Source of the DNA: Cucumis sativus
Taxonomy: Eukaryota; Streptophyta; Magnoliopsida; Cucurbitales; Cucurbitaceae
Length of the DNA stretch: 64,000 nt
Direction: 5' to 3'
NCBI RefSeq assembly: GCF_000004075.3
Contig: NC_026660.2
Coordinates: forward strand, 372,001-436,000
The notes below the pieces were generated by a model. It did no database searches. It was not told where the DNA came from and worked only from the letters and a program-made list of their open reading frames with translations. The position numbers and the translations under genes are program-made. Shown one piece after another: positions 25,815 through 38,782 of the stretch; within the stretch, counting starts at the first letter, position 1, and the number at the start of each line of letters is the position of its first letter.

Positions 25815-28800
25815 ATGGCCACTCAGAATAAACCCTCCAAATTTCGCTCAATTACCAGTTGCTCCGGCACGGAGTACGAGTCCATTGCTGCCGATCTCGA
25901 TGGAACGCTACTCATTTCTAGTAGTTCTTTTCCCTACTTCATGCTCGTGGCGATTGAAGCCGGTAGCCTTCTTCGTGGCCTCATTCTGTTGCTTTCGCTT
26001 CCGATTGTGATAATCGCTTACTTGTTCGTGTCTGAAGCTATTGGAATCCAGATCCTCATTTTCATCTCCTACGCTGGCCTCAAAGTTCGCGATATTGAAC
26101 TCGTCTCCCGCGCTGTCTTGCCTAGGTAAGATCTAGACTCAATCGGTTATTACAGAAATCAAGCTATTGATCTTATATAGGTTCTTCAGGAAACTGTGAG
26201 CCATGTGTTTTCATTTGTTGATCGTATTATTATACTTTTTTCTATCTCCAAATGGAAGGAACCGAAGTTCAACTATAGTAGTTAAGTGCTTAATCTGTTT
26301 TGAAGTTGGAGGTTTCTATCTCCGTTCAGAAGTTTCGTTTATAATTTTAAGAATGAAAGAAAATTAAATATCACAGAACAGCAAAATATGCTAATATGCT
26401 TTTATTTACAACCTCAATACTAAAACTGTGCCATTAAAACTCTTCGAATTTAAGAGTGCATTTCTTAGACTGATAATGGATGGAAATTTTGTGGAGGTTT
26501 TACGCGGCGGATGTGAGGGCAGAGAGTTTTGAAGTGTTCAGCAAATGTAAGAGAAAAGTGGTGGTGACGGCAAATCCAACGATTATGGTGGAGCCATTTG
26601 TAAAGGATTTTCTCGGGGGAGACAAAGTTTTAGGAACAGAAATCGAAGTGAACCCTAAGACGAAAAAGGCCACCGGGTTCGTCAAGAAACCAGGAGTTAT
26701 GGTCAGCAAATTGAAGAGATCGGCTATTTTGAAAGAGTTCGGTGAAAATTTGCCGGATCTTGGCATCGGCGATCGCTCTTCCGATCACGATTTCATGTCC
26801 ATTTGCAAGGTACGCCCCTCATTATTCTCCATTTAATTTCTCAGCCCTAACTATATTTAGGGTTTATTAACCTATGCATTGGATATATAATATGTTTGTT
26901 TAATTACTATTCGAGTATGTAATTAACATTGTAATTAATATAAAAGAATTTTAAAATTTGGAAACTAACACACCTCTTAGCATAGATTATAGATCTATTA
27001 ATGATCGTGTTTATGATCATTTATGAGAGTATTAATTTTGGTATATAAATTCACTAGTTGTGTTGGTTTTTAATTTTAAAAAATTAAGCATATCTGGCTA
27101 ATTAAATGTTATAACAACATATCCTTTTCAAATTATTTTATTTCTGTCTAACTTCGTTAAGATTGAACAATTAATGATACTCTCAAAATCAATTTTATAA
27201 AACTATATGATATAGATCCTATCTTATTAGCTAAAAAGAAAACACAAATAGAAATGAGGTTCATAAATGCTTGAGAATCATGGACTTGTAGGCATCGAAT
27301 TGAATCTCAAAGGACCCACCAATGTAAAGTCTGCCCATCCCCCTAATCTCTCATATCCACCTCATGGGTTGCAACTTTTTAACAAAATTGAGTGGTTCAA
27401 ATTAAAGTCTTTAATACAAAAAAGAAAAAGAAAAATACTTTGACATTTTTATTTATTTATTTATTTATAATACTTTATATTAATGTAGCCCTCTCTATTA
27501 ATAGATCAACCAGAGGAATGAATGCATACCAACCGAAGCAGAAAGTAGATTAATTAATATTAGTGGCTCCAGTTTTTTATTTATTTATATTTTCTAATCA
27601 ATATTACAAATATACATTTAAAATATTTTATTAGTATATGAGATGTGATAAAATTAAAATCACCTTTAACAAACAATTAAATAAAATCAAGCATATAGTA
27701 ATATTTTTAATAATTTTAAATATTTGAAATATAGTAAAATCTTGATAGTGGTCCATTAATGATAAACTTATATTATTAATAGACTTTGATAATTTTTGTT
27801 ATTATGTTTTCTATGTCTAACTACCTTGAAAAATAACAGAAGCTCTGTATAATATTATTTTCATCTGATTTACAACTCCCAGAACATAATTAAATTTGTC
27901 AAAATTAATTAGGGTACTAATTTATATGGAAGATTATATAGGTTTGATTCAGATGATCTCATCTCCTTACTTGGAACACGAACAATACATAGTCTTACTG
28001 ATGATCTGGCTTATTAATTCCGTATTATTCATTATCTATATTGCAAAATTCAATGGAATCTTGCTAAATATTCAGGGAAGTATTGTTGTTGAAATAGTAA
28101 TATATATAAACTTTGTTGTGCGTTGGGATACTTTTGCAGGAAGGGTATATGGTGCCCCGTAGCAAAACAGCAAAGCCAGTTCCACTAGATCAACTTAAGA
28201 GCAAGATCATCTTCCATGACGGCCGCCTAGTCCAGCGTCCCGACCCTCTCAACGCTCTCATCACCTTCATATGGCTCCCCTTCGGCTTCATCCTCTCCAT
28301 CATCCGCGTCTACTTCAATCTCCCCCTCCCCGAGCGAATTGTCCGCTTCACCTACGAGCTCCTCGGCATCCATCTCCGCATCCGTGGCAACCCTCCTCCT
28401 CCCCCATCTCCCGGAACTCCTGGCAACCTCTATGTCTGCAACCACCGCACCGCCCTTGACCCCATTGTAATTGCCATTGCCCTCGGCCGCAAGGTCTCAT
28501 GCGTCACCTACAGCGTCTCCCGCCTCTCTCGCTTTCTCTCCCCCATACCCGCCATTGCCCTCACTCGTGACCGTGCTGCCGATGCTGCTCGCATTACCGA
28601 ACTCCTCCAGCATGGGGACCTCGTTGTCTGCCCCGAAGGAACGACGTGTCGTGAGCCGTTCCTCCTACGGTTCAGCGCACTGTTTGCAGAGATGAGTGAT
28701 AGAATTGTCCCAGTTGCAGTGAACTGCAAGCAGAGTATGTTCTACGGGACGACAGTGAGAGGAGTGAAGTTCTGGGATGCGTATTACTTCTTCATGAATC

Positions 28801-29018
28801 CGAGGCCGGTGTACGAGGTGCAGTTCCTGGACCGGTTGCCAGAGGAGATGACGTGCAAGGGAGGAGGGAAGACATCGATCGAGGTGGCAAATAATGTGCA
28901 GAGGATGCTGGGGAGTGTGTTAGGGTTTGAATGCACAACGCTGACGAGGAAGGACAAGTACATGTTGCTTGGAGGGAATGATGGGAAGGTAGAATCTATG
29001 TACAATGCCAAGAAGTAA
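25815..29018 (+). CDS. glycerol-3-phosphate sn-2 acyltransferase, GPAT4/6/8 (cutin) clade
   Basis: The exons are 25815-26125, 26497-26809 and 28140-29018, giving 500 residues; Arabidopsis GPAT6 is of the same size and similar sequence. The N-terminal HAD-like phosphatase domain keeps DLDGTLL (27-33) and GDRSSDHDF (195-203). Hydrophobic segments lie at about 40-90 and 246-265. The acyltransferase blocks are NHRTALDP (309-316), EGTTCREPF (374-382) and IVPVAVN (397-403). Known GPAT4/6/8 enzymes transfer omega-oxidised acyl groups from CoA to the sn-2 position of glycerol-3-phosphate, then dephosphorylate to 2-monoacylglycerol, the cutin precursor. GPAT5/7 (suberin) lack the key phosphatase residues. 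Because those residues are present here, a cutin-type bifunctional enzyme at the ER is the best call. ATG 25815 fits the family N-terminus; an in-frame ATG at 25782 would add 11 residues. The neighbouring CYP86A gene is convergent and acts one step earlier. Confidence 0.95.
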
Positions 29019-31770
29019 TAATGTAATGTAACAACGAAATCATAATATTTGATTTTAGAGGGATATTAATATTGGCAAAACTCAACTACTCAACTGAGAT
29101 GTGGGATTTGTTTGTGTGTTTGGGATTTTGGTTAAGAAAACACTGAAAAATGTATTGTAGGTTTTAGCCATATAGATGATATGTTTTTGCACTAAAGTTG
29201 GTCCAAGGATTTCATAATAACTATAATCAATGTTTTTTCTTATGCTTTTCTTCTAATTTGGTTTAATTCATTTTAACCTTTTTTTTTTCCCCTTAATTCT
29301 TAATTACGTGGGGTTGAGGAGATATTAGTTTTTAGTTTTTGAAAATTAAGATTATAAACTCTCTCAATTTTTAATATTTTTAGTTTTTATTTATTTATTT
29401 CTTATCGGTATTCCAGCTAAAAATACAATTTTTATACTAATAAATGTAAATCAGGTAAGAAATTGAAAAAAAAAAAAAAACTTAATTTACAAAATCCAAA
29501 ACCAAAAAAAAAACAAAATAGCTTTATTATTGTTTAACCTAAACTTTTGTTCATAACCCTAAACCCTACAAATCAAACCCTTTCTCTTATTTAATTTATG
29601 GTTCCACCATTTGTACGAAGTTAATTAAATCACACCTACATTTGTGGAAGGAGGAAGAAATGTGAAATTTGGTTGATGATGAGAGAGGTTTAAAATATAT
29701 AAAAGTGTGTGTTTTTTAGTTTCTTAGGGTTTTATATATAAAATCACTTACACACTTTTTAACCTAAAGATGAGTAATAATTGAGAGAGCACAATGCCAC
29801 AACCTCCTTTCTTGTCTTAGCTTCTTGCCCCTATTGTATTTCTAAGTAAAACCTCCAAACTTAAGTATTAAAATTAGATAAACCATATATAATATTATAT
29901 CAATGCAACCTTTATTGATGATTTCACATCTTCTCTTCAGTCCACACTATCTTAAACTCATGTGTGTCTATATCTATATGTATATAGTTTCAATGTTTTA
30001 TACCTCACCGTATGGGTAAAAATATTTTGTATCATATTGACTGACAACAACAAACATTGTCTTGTTAGCTTAAGAATGAAAAAAAACACACACACGAACC
30101 TCGACTCGACATGCCACGTTCTCTCTGCAAGAATCCAATGATTCCATTGTATAGTTGATATACATAAATATGGATATACAATATATAGAGAAATATATAT
30201 ATAGAGAGAGAGAGTTAAAAAAGAAGAAATTATATTTAAGAAAGTTGGTAGGAATAATGTGTGTGTGGCCGCTGGTACATTACATATAATTCCTACTCCC
30301 TCTTGCCCTTATTTAAGACACCTTTTAATAAAAGAGAATACAATGATACCATCAAATAGGGGTTGGGTTCTACATTTTCCTTATTATTTAATTATACTAC
30401 AATTTTCATTTTAGAAATTTTACTTCTTTTATATATAGTTTACCTCTAAACATGATTAGTAGTAGTACAAATTTTGTTTCAAGTTTTTCGTTTTTAAATT
30501 TTGTTTCACTAAAAAGTGTAAGAGTAAATTAGTGTTTGGAAACTTTTTTCCGCTTTCTTGTTCATTTTCCAAATAATAATGCTTGAAAATATGAAGTTTT
30601 TGAAAAGTTTTGAAAACTTACTTTTGCTTTTGTCAATCAGATTTTAATTATTCAATCAACTTCAAGTCACTCTCGATATATAGCATACAAGAACGAAAAA
30701 AAAAAAATCCTAATTAATAACGTCATTTGTTTTTTTATTTTTTATATATCTATAAATTTGTTTTAGTTTTGGTTTTTGAAAACTAAATTTATAAACATTG
30801 CATCCACACCTATAACTTTATTTATTTCATTGTTCACTTTCTAACCATTCTCTTAAAACCCAAACTAAAAAAATAAGTCCAACACTTTTTTTTTACTAAA
30901 AAAATCTATTTTTTCTCTTCATGTGTATTTTAAAAGGTTGACCCTATAAATTTTAGGAGGAAACAAGTCATTAAAACAGAACACCAAAGGACCTACAATT
31001 GTTAGTATTTCTTTTAAAAGATTTAATTCTTACAAAAAAAAAAAAAAAAACTCATTAAAAAAGTATATAAAGGAATTAATGTTTATAAGATTATTTAATA
31101 TTCAAAATAAAAAATAAAGTAGTTAACCAAATGAAAGCATGATTTTTGAAAGACTTTTCCAGATTTGAAATTTGACTAATAAAAACTGGAAACAAAAACA
31201 ATAATAAAAATTGAATTAATAATAAGAAGATATATTGTGAAGCTCATGAAATTAAATAACATTAAAAACTGAAATGAAAATGCAGATGAAGGTTAGGAAA
31301 AGAGAAAAAGAAAAGGTAGGATAGATACATAAAGACAAATGAGTTGATTAAGTTGATAAAAAATCAACCTCAGTATAGAAATAAAAATTTGCTAAGAACA
31401 ATTATTACAGAAAAGAAAAAAAGGGAAAAAGAAAAACATTCAACCCATTTTTAATAAAAACAAACATGAATTAAATGGCTATTTTTAAATTTAAAAAAAG
31501 AAAAAGAAAAAGAAAAAAGATCCCATTAATTCCCACTACACCTCTCTCCCCCCCACCCTTACATGACCGACTTTCATCACAGTCATGGTAATTTTATCCC
31601 TTTTCCCTTCAATCCCGTGTAATGAAAGACACTTTAAATACCTGACCGGCGCGTGTTCCCCATTCGCCGTTGCTTGGGTCCACCTCATATATAAAAATAT
31701 ATTTTTTATTATATTTTTATAAATTAACCTCTCTTAACTTTACCGAACCACCAATCACGCCCTTACCATT
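29019..31770. other. convergent spacer between GPAT and CYP86A genes
   Basis: 2.75 kb separates the two stop codons. It holds both 3' ends, poly-A/T tracts, a TA/GA microsatellite at about 30,197-30,215, and fragments of the dispersed 'gttttgaaaactaa' repeat (about 29,325-29,400 and 30,720-30,890). No further gene is visible between the two. Confidence 0.7.
30720..30890. repeat. dispersed MITE-like repeat, copy between GPAT and CYP86A
   Basis: This copy includes 'tttggtttttgaaaactaaa', 'tttataaacattgcatccac' and 'tctcttaaaacccaaactaa', the same vocabulary as the copies near 9540, 58380 and 62470. A partial copy is seen near 29,325. It is non-coding, and its ends are not resolved. Confidence 0.45.
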
Positions 31771-33414
31771 CTACTTCATTCCGTTACATCCTCCGTTACA
31801 ATTCACAACCGTGATTAACGGACTATCTTTCCCTTGCGAATTCCCGTATTTGCCCCTCATACTCTCCACAATTCCCTCCAAATTCCTCTTGTGAATGTTC
31901 ACCTTCAGTCCGTACTTCATAAACAGCGTCAATGACATTTTTTGTTCCACTTTGTGCCCCGCCGCTACTGTCAGCCGGTGCCGGAGTAGCACAGCTGCTG
32001 CTATCGACTTCATTTGTAAATACGCTAAGTCCTTCCCTAGGCAGATTCTTGGCCCTGCATTGAACGATACGAATTTGTACGGATCATACGCTATGAATTT
32101 CGTTCCATCCGCTGTTAACCATCGCTCAGGACGGAATTCGAGGCAGTCTTCTCCCCATGTCGACTTCATTCTTCCGGTGGAATAGATTGAATACGTTACC
32201 GATGATCCCGCCGGAACGAAGGTTCCGTCCGGCAGAATGTCGTCGGCGACGACGTGTTTGGAATCTTCTGGTACCGACGGGTAGAGTCTTAGGGTTTCGG
32301 TGAGAGCGGCTTTGAGATAAATCAGACGGTCGATCTCTTCGAATTCTAAAGGTTCATCGAGCCATGATTGGATGTTGTTTCCACGTGTCTCGATGAGAAC
32401 CGTGCAGATCTCACGGAGGATTTTTTCTTCAATGAGTGGGTTTAATGTTACCAACCAGAAAAACCAGCTCAGCGCTACGGATGACGTGTCACGTCCAGCT
32501 AGGATGAAATTAAGCGCCACATGGCGAAGAAACGCGTTGGAGTAATTACCATCCTTTTTCTTCATGAACCGTGAGAGTAAATCATCGTGTGGTGTGGAGT
32601 CCTTAGGCTGATTCAGCAACTCCAGCTTACGTGAATCAATCACACTAGATAAATACTCCTCAATATGAACTAAACTCCGGCTCAAGCTGACTTCCATCCC
32701 TAGCCGAAGCCACTTTTTGAATTTCCAAAGCACTTCCGGTAGAATAAACCGTTGCAACGAAGCTTCCGTGGCTCGATCGAAAGCCATAGCAAAGCCATTT
32801 TCGGGGAAACCGGGGGCACAAGTCATTGGATCTTTTCCAAAAGCCAAACCACAAATATTATCAAAAGTAAGACGTAATAGTACATCTTGAAGATCAATGG
32901 GGTGAGAATTCAACTCAGCTTCTTTGAGAATAGGGCAAAATCGCAACTTAATAGCGCGGCTAACCCAACGAGCCATGGCTTGACGAAGAGTCCTGGTAGT
33001 AAATTCCAAAGCAGCAGTTTTTCTTTGGAAAAGCCAGGTATCACCGTCGGAGTTAAAAATGCCTTGACCAAGCAACTCGTGAAAAACAGCTTGCCAGGTG
33101 GGGCCTTTGGGGTAATTATCGAATCGGGTCTTGAGAATATGTTCGAGATTTCTCGGGTCACACGTGACAGTAACGAGGCCTTGCTTTTTAGCGAAGAAAG
33201 GGAAAGCCCAGATGCAGGTTTGGTAGGTGCCGCCACAGGCGCGGAGGTTATCGGAGATCCAATCATGCAACCGGTCGCAATTTTCGATTAACCCAGGGAG
33301 GCTGCCGAGCAACGGCCACATTTGAGGGCCTTTTAACGACCGTGAAATGAAAGTAAACCAAAGAAGATACGCCGTTACTGCTGTTACTATAACTAAAGCG
33401 AATCCCACGTCCAT
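31771..33414 (-). CDS. cytochrome P450, CYP86A-type fatty acid omega-hydroxylase
   Basis: A single uninterrupted frame of 547 residues, the usual CYP86A length, runs from ATG 33412-33414 to TAG 31771-31773. An N-terminal membrane anchor (about 4-23) is followed by a full P450 domain: I-helix AGRDTSS (306-312), K-helix ETLR (373-376), FRPERW (427-432) and the heme loop [10 protein letters not shown] (451-460) with Cys458 as the thiolate ligand. CYP86A enzymes at the ER hydroxylate the terminal carbon of C16/C18 fatty acids for cutin and related polyesters. The frame stays open upstream to 33822, but a TATA-like box at 33687-33693 lies between that ATG and the chosen start. The region is low complexity, and the family N-terminus begins at MDVGFALV. 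The convergent neighbour is a GPAT that would use its products. The CYP86A subfamily is confident; the member is not resolved. Confidence 0.95.
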   Translation of the reverse strand: MDVGFALVIVTAVTAYLLWFTFISRSLKGPQMWPLLGSLPGLIENCDRLHDWISDNLRACGGTYQTCIWAFPFFAKKQGLVTVTCDPRNLEHILKTRFDNYPKGPTWQAVFHELLGQGIFNSDGDTWLFQRKTAALEFTTRTLRQAMARWVSRAIKLRFCPILKEAELNSHPIDLQDVLLRLTFDNICGLAFGKDPMTCAPGFPENGFAMAFDRATEASLQRFILPEVLWKFKKWLRLGMEVSLSRSLVHIEEYLSSVIDSRKLELLNQPKDSTPHDDLLSRFMKKKDGNYSNAFLRHVALNFILAGRDTSSVALSWFFWLVTLNPLIEEKILREICTVLIETRGNNIQSWLDEPLEFEEIDRLIYLKAALTETLRLYPSVPEDSKHVVADDILPDGTFVPAGSSVTYSIYSTGRMKSTWGEDCLEFRPERWLTADGTKFIAYDPYKFVSFNAGPRICLGKDLAYLQMKSIAAAVLLRHRLTVAAGHKVEQKMSLTLFMKYGLKVNIHKRNLEGIVESMRGKYGNSQGKDSPLITVVNCNGGCNGMK

Positions 33415-33624
33415 CTTTCTTGCAAGATTTTTTTTCTGTTTTCTGTTTTTTGTTTTTGTTTTTCTTTCGTTTTTGCTGTTTGGGTTGGTGAGAAAATGTG
33501 GATCAGATAAGATGTGAAGAGGAGAAAAAGATTCTAACTTTCTTAGTATGAATGTTGAAGAAATGTGGGAAAATGGGTTATTCACAAAAATGAAAAAAAA
33601 AAAATTGTAGAGAGGAAAAGAATG

Positions 33625-33816
33625 GAAGAAGAAGAAGAAGAAGAAGAAGAGAGAAGACACAAGAAAAGGGTTTAAGAAGAAGTAGGTTTTATAGTTGAAA
33701 TGGCATTGAAGGCCAATTACTAAAGCCAGACTGTTTTTTTTTTTCCTTCTATTTTTTAGTGAATATATTGAGTATGTGTTTTCTCTCTCTAAGAGTGAGA
33801 GAGAGAGAGAGAGAGG
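33625..33816. repeat. GAA and GA microsatellites in the CYP86A leader and promoter
   Basis: A GAA run at about 33,625-33,650 (CTT in the mRNA sense, in the leader) and a GA run at about 33,794-33,816 (CT in gene sense, upstream of the TATA box) flank the probable transcription start. GA/CT tracts near plant start sites can bind BPC/GAGA factors; that role is inference. Confidence 0.7.
33687..33693 (-). promoter_or_regulatory. TATA box of the CYP86A gene
   Basis: On the minus strand this reads TATAAAA, about 275 nt before the start codon. It predicts transcription starting near 33,655-33,660 and a CT/CTT-rich leader of about 240 nt. It also argues against the longer open frame being used. Confidence 0.45.
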
Positions 33817-36408
33817 AAACACACCTAATTATGCAGAAAGGAGGAGGAGGGTGTTAAATTGGAGCATTGAATGAAGAGGCCAAATTTAATGGGTTTAGTT
33901 GAGGAACTAAGGGCCAACTACACATATACCACAACACAACACCATGGAAATAAGAGATTTTGTAAAACAAAAGTTAAGTTACCAACTTTTACTAAACTCT
34001 TTTTGATTTCTAATTAACTTAATAAAATAATCACTCAATAACCATATATGTCTATGGCAAATTACCTAATATATATATATATGTGTCAATTATTCCTATA
34101 TGGTTTAGTAGATATGAGAGTACAATTATTAATAAGAAAAGCTTCCCTGGTTTGATCAACTTTTCATATTTATTCAACTAAAAGAATTAGAAGAAATGGT
34201 ATTGGAGGGCATCCCAAAATCTACCAACTAAAACAAACATAGTTCAATTGGTATAGAATATTATAGAATATTTGAAGAGGTTGATGTTATTCATATATAA
34301 ATATAATGACTATTTTTTTGTTTTAAGAAAAAAGAAAGGAAGAAATATATTATTTTGAGTACTTGAAAACAATATGATTATTTAAAAATAAAAGAATGAA
34401 AAAAGATAGAAAAAAATGAATGGAAATGAGGTTTATCATGTGGGCTATAGGTAATGGTTGGTTGAGCCATAACACACCAAACTAAAATCAACCATTTATA
34501 CCTTTACTTTTCCTCGTGAATTAAACTCTTTTTTTTTCTTTTCTTTCTTTCTTATAAATATATTATTTTGTTTTAATTTGGGAAAATATGTTGGGGCTAT
34601 CCATTTATTGTATTTCTGTAGATTATTATTATAAATATAATGATAAATATTATGTGGGGCTACAAAAGTATAGTATAATTGAGACAAAAATATATTATGA
34701 ATTATTGGGTTAGTAGTTAGTGTGTAGTTATGGTTAAATCAATTATTATATACGAGTTTATTTAATTACAAGTTATTACCTTATACCCCTAGCTGGTTAA
34801 CCATTACCTTACCCCAAATCTTTCTTTATTATTAACTTAATTATTTACTATTCGTGATTATCCCTTTTCTCCATTTATTGATTATTTCAAACATATATGA
34901 TATTTGAGGAGGACTTTTTTGAGTTCAAACTTCTCTTTTTAAGTTCAATACAATCATCTAATTGATAGGGGTGTGTTTAAACTTACTTAATAACCCCAAC
35001 AATACTTACTCTATACTCATCTTCCAAGCCAACCAAGGTTAGGAATGTAGTTGAAGTAGTCCCGAGGAAGTTGAGAAAACTCCAACCCAGTTCAAGAGAA
35101 CCGTACGTGTTATCAACTAATAAATATTTCATGCAAAGATGAAGGTGGAGGGGGTTGACTTTGTTGATCTGCAAAGGAACATAGTTTTGAATGTTATTAT
35201 TAAAGTTGAAAAAGAGGGATAAAACTATGTGCTAAGTAAGAGATGAGAGTAAAAAGTCAAAGGGAAATAAAAGCCAATTGAAAATAGTAAATTTAGTTAT
35301 TACTATAAAAGACTGTTTTTCTTTTAATATATATCTTTGTTTTCTCGAGGCAGAGTGTTAATATTATTGTGAATATATATGAAGAAAACAGAGCGTCAAA
35401 CCTAATATATTGTTCCATTCATTTTTGCTTTTGCATTTCCTTTTACTCTCTTCCACGTGTCTGCATGTGCATGCATTCAATTTCAAGGTCAAATTTTGTA
35501 TTCAATGAAGCCATTACATTACATTATATTATATATGTATATGTGTGTGTGTGTGATTTTTCAATCATAGTTATTATATATAATTATCGTTGGAGTGGAT
35601 TTATCTCTTCATAATCATAATATATATGGGATATAATTAAGTTTGAAGTATTTCTTTTTCTCTATTCAGCTTAATTATATAGAATTGACGATTAAAAAAA
35701 ATAAGAAAAAGTCATTTAGGTGTCCCTTTGGATTTATATAGTTTTGATTTGGTATTTTCGATTTTCAAATGAAGAATATATATTGTGTGTATTTGATTGG
35801 TTGCAAAGTTTGACTTTTGAGATAGTGTGATGAATAGTAAAATATGTTAAAGATATAAGACAATATAGCCAACCATAAAGAAAAAATGTAAATTCAAATT
35901 TAAAAAAAAATGATTGTAAACAACAATATTGAATAGGATGGTAGACAAAACAATCACATATCTTCTATAAAAGAATCATCAATATATCACATTGTGGGTA
36001 AAATGAAAGCATTTGAATTAATATACTGTATAAATACAAAGAATAAAAATAATGGCTGAGATTCACTAGTGAGTTCAGCGGTGCAAGGGGTGTTGGGTGG
36101 TGGTGTCGGCTGAAGGAGAGAAAGATGGATTTCGGACGTGTCGTTGATGAAAAGTCTCGTCGTTTCTGACATGTGTGAGAGATGGAGAGAAATTGTTAGC
36201 AGAATGGAAGAAAAATCGAGAAGGAGGGTCGACGCGTGGATATTCCATAAAGAAGAAGAGGAGGATGAGGTAGAGAAAGGGTTTTGAAGATGTTTTATTT
36301 AAATAAATAAATTATTTAATGTTTTTAGAATTAGAAAAAAATCTAATTTTAATAAACTTTTGATTTAAATAATAAATTATTTTTTTGTATATTTTATGAC
36401 ACCAAATA

Positions 36409-36551
36409 ACTGTCACGGAAAATAAAATTAGAAAAATTACGTATTTTTATGTCAAAAATGCGTTTTTTTTAGCTTTTTTGACAGTTTTTTCTTTTCTCCT
36501 TTCAGTTTGGAATGTATATAACCGTGATAGTAAGTAGTTTTTCTTGTAGTG
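36409..36551. mobile_element. possible CACTA (En/Spm-like) transposon end
   Basis: The segment ends 'ttcttgtagtg', which on the minus strand reads CACTACAAGAA, the typical terminal inverted repeat start of plant CACTA elements. Inside it, 'ctgtcacgg' near 36,413 and 'ccgtgatag' near 36,521 form a near-perfect inverted pair, as subterminal repeats do. I did not find the matching opposite terminus, so this may be a solo end or a heavily rearranged copy. Confidence 0.4.
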
Positions 36552-38667
36552 ATTGCGTATGATTAAGTTGTTTTTAATTCAACATTTTAAGTTTTGGTGA
36601 ATAATTAGAGTTAAAATTTGAGAGAGATTGAATAGGAGAGCAAATACTCGTCTTTATCGTTTGTCAATTTGTGATTGAGTTTTGGATTCCAAAACGTGGT
36701 TTAATTAAGTAAAAGGAATGACTAATGAAGAAGCAGATCAAGTCGACTAAACCAACTAAGAATTTAATTGTTTAAAGCATTTTAGTTTATAAACTCAAAT
36801 AAGAGAAGGTGCATACTACTAAAATAACAATTTCACCAAAAAGTATAACCAAAATCATATTTTAAATAAGCAAATATACCCTTTTTCTTCAAAATTGTAA
36901 TAGGTAAGCTAACCTATGTTTTCTTCTTTATTTTGTTTTTTAGAATATGGTATTTTATGTTCAAAATTTCATAGCTATAGCTATAACCATATTTAATTGA
37001 TATTTACTACTCAATTTAGACCATAGTTTACATCTCTAAAAAAATCCAATTAAACACCAATTATATATTTATTAGTACATATATAGGATCAATATAATTT
37101 CAATTTAACCCATACTTACAATTGTGAGATCTTATTTCATGAATTGCAATCTTTAATGAGGTTAATTATTTATTCGAGGACCATCATTTGATCATTAATT
37201 AAGGTCTGATTATTTGAAATTTTGAAATAAAAAGATTAAGAGGGTTAATTAATTAGATTGGTGGTTTGATTAACAACCCAAACAAAATTTGACACCAAAG
37301 TTAGAGTAGATAAAGTTGCAAACTCCAAATTGATTTGATTATGTAATTAATTAATTGGAAAATTGAATGACGATGATAATTAATTATTTAAATATTGAGA
37401 TCTCTTTTGTATATTAAAAGATAAAAGAATAAAATAATTAATTAGAGTCAAACTTAGGAATCCCAATTTATTCAGACATTGGCCTTTCGTGCACACAAGA
37501 TTATTATCCAATTTTGTTGTAAAAGTTAGGTAAAGATTAATCATTAATTAGAAATCCTATAATATAAATGCTTTCTAGTTTTGATTATATTTGCAATTCA
37601 TAATATAAAGTCTTATTGACCAATAATTTCCTTTTAACACTAATTACCAAACTAATTAAACATCCTTTGATTTGTCCCAAAAGAGAGAAAAAAAGGATTT
37701 CTTAGTGAGATATGTTGTATGCTTCTTAAGTCCTAAATTAAGAAATTATATTAAGGTGTTCTTTTTTAAAAAATTAAAAAATCTATTAGTGATGGAGAAA
37801 TAATAACAAATAACATTAATTATTTTTTTAAAAGAATAAATAAACTAACACTCTAAAAAGTATATATAACGTGATTTTGATATCTAATGAGTATATTTTG
37901 TCAACAACAACGTCGTTGATTTTGGCTCGTTCGTTCTTATATACACGCCACTTAATATAGACATTCATGATCAACTCATATCTATACCTTTATGACTCAT
38001 GCATCATTTAATTTACGATATGTGTTTTGATACCTCACGTAAGAGATTTATTAATTCATCAAAATTACTTTATAGTTACTTTAGTGAGAAAAATGTGTGT
38101 TGGTTAACACTAATAGATTGTCGTATAGAATGGGAAAAAATTCACTGGCTAAGTTATAAAAATATTGAAAAAGAAACTACTGAATTTATTTAAAATTTGA
38201 ATTTAGTGAAAATAAAAAGGAAAAAAAACGAGAGATTAGTACAAGAACAAACATGTTAGGTAAAAAGCACTTCAAGAATATAGAGAGAAGTTTATTGTTC
38301 TTCTAATATGTTATCTATTTTACCATCTCTTGGAAGCACTCCTCATTTGATCAATTTACTCTCAGGTCACCTCGGTCGAGCTAACACTTATTTTTATATA
38401 GTTCATCCTAATGTCTAATCACAAGTTTACATGTGATAAACTTTTTTCAAAGTAGTGTATGTATGTAGGTATGTATGCATATATATAAAATTTCTCTATA
38501 TTTTATTGATGGAATGTATATAAGAGATAGATGTACCTCGACATTGTTTTTTGCTTATATATATCCTACTTGAAACTTAGTTGTTCATATTCTTATGTTC
38601 TTTTATACTTTATGATTGTTTCAAAATGACTCTTTCAACAACTTTGTCGTTAAAATGAAGTTGAATA

Positions 38668-38782
38668 AGAGGTTTGTGGTCAAGTGAGTTAGTTTAGCTT
38701 GGACGTAATTGACATGCACTTCCTCCTTTGAAATCGGAGGTTTGATAATTCACTTTTGTAATTGTTATACTAAAAAAAAAAA
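38668..38782 (+). repeat. SINE-like dispersed repeat with A-tail
   Basis: The segment reads 'agtgagttagtttagcttgg', then 'gaaatcggaggtttgataat', and ends in an A-run at 38,772-38,782. The first part resembles a pol III A box and 'ggaggtttgataa' resembles a decayed B box (GGTTCGAATCC). That layout fits a tRNA-derived SINE. Target-site duplications were not resolved. Confidence 0.4.

Noticed and set aside
28227-28729. Antisense and alternate-frame ORFs across GPAT exon 3
   Set aside because: They are shadows of the C-rich coding sequence, with low-complexity products and no domain.
31771-33822. 683-codon open frame extending the P450 by 136 residues at the N-terminus
   Set aside because: The extra part is low complexity and a TATA-like box (33,687-33,693) lies inside it. 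The family N-terminus starts at 33,414, so the extension is leader and promoter that happens to lack stops.
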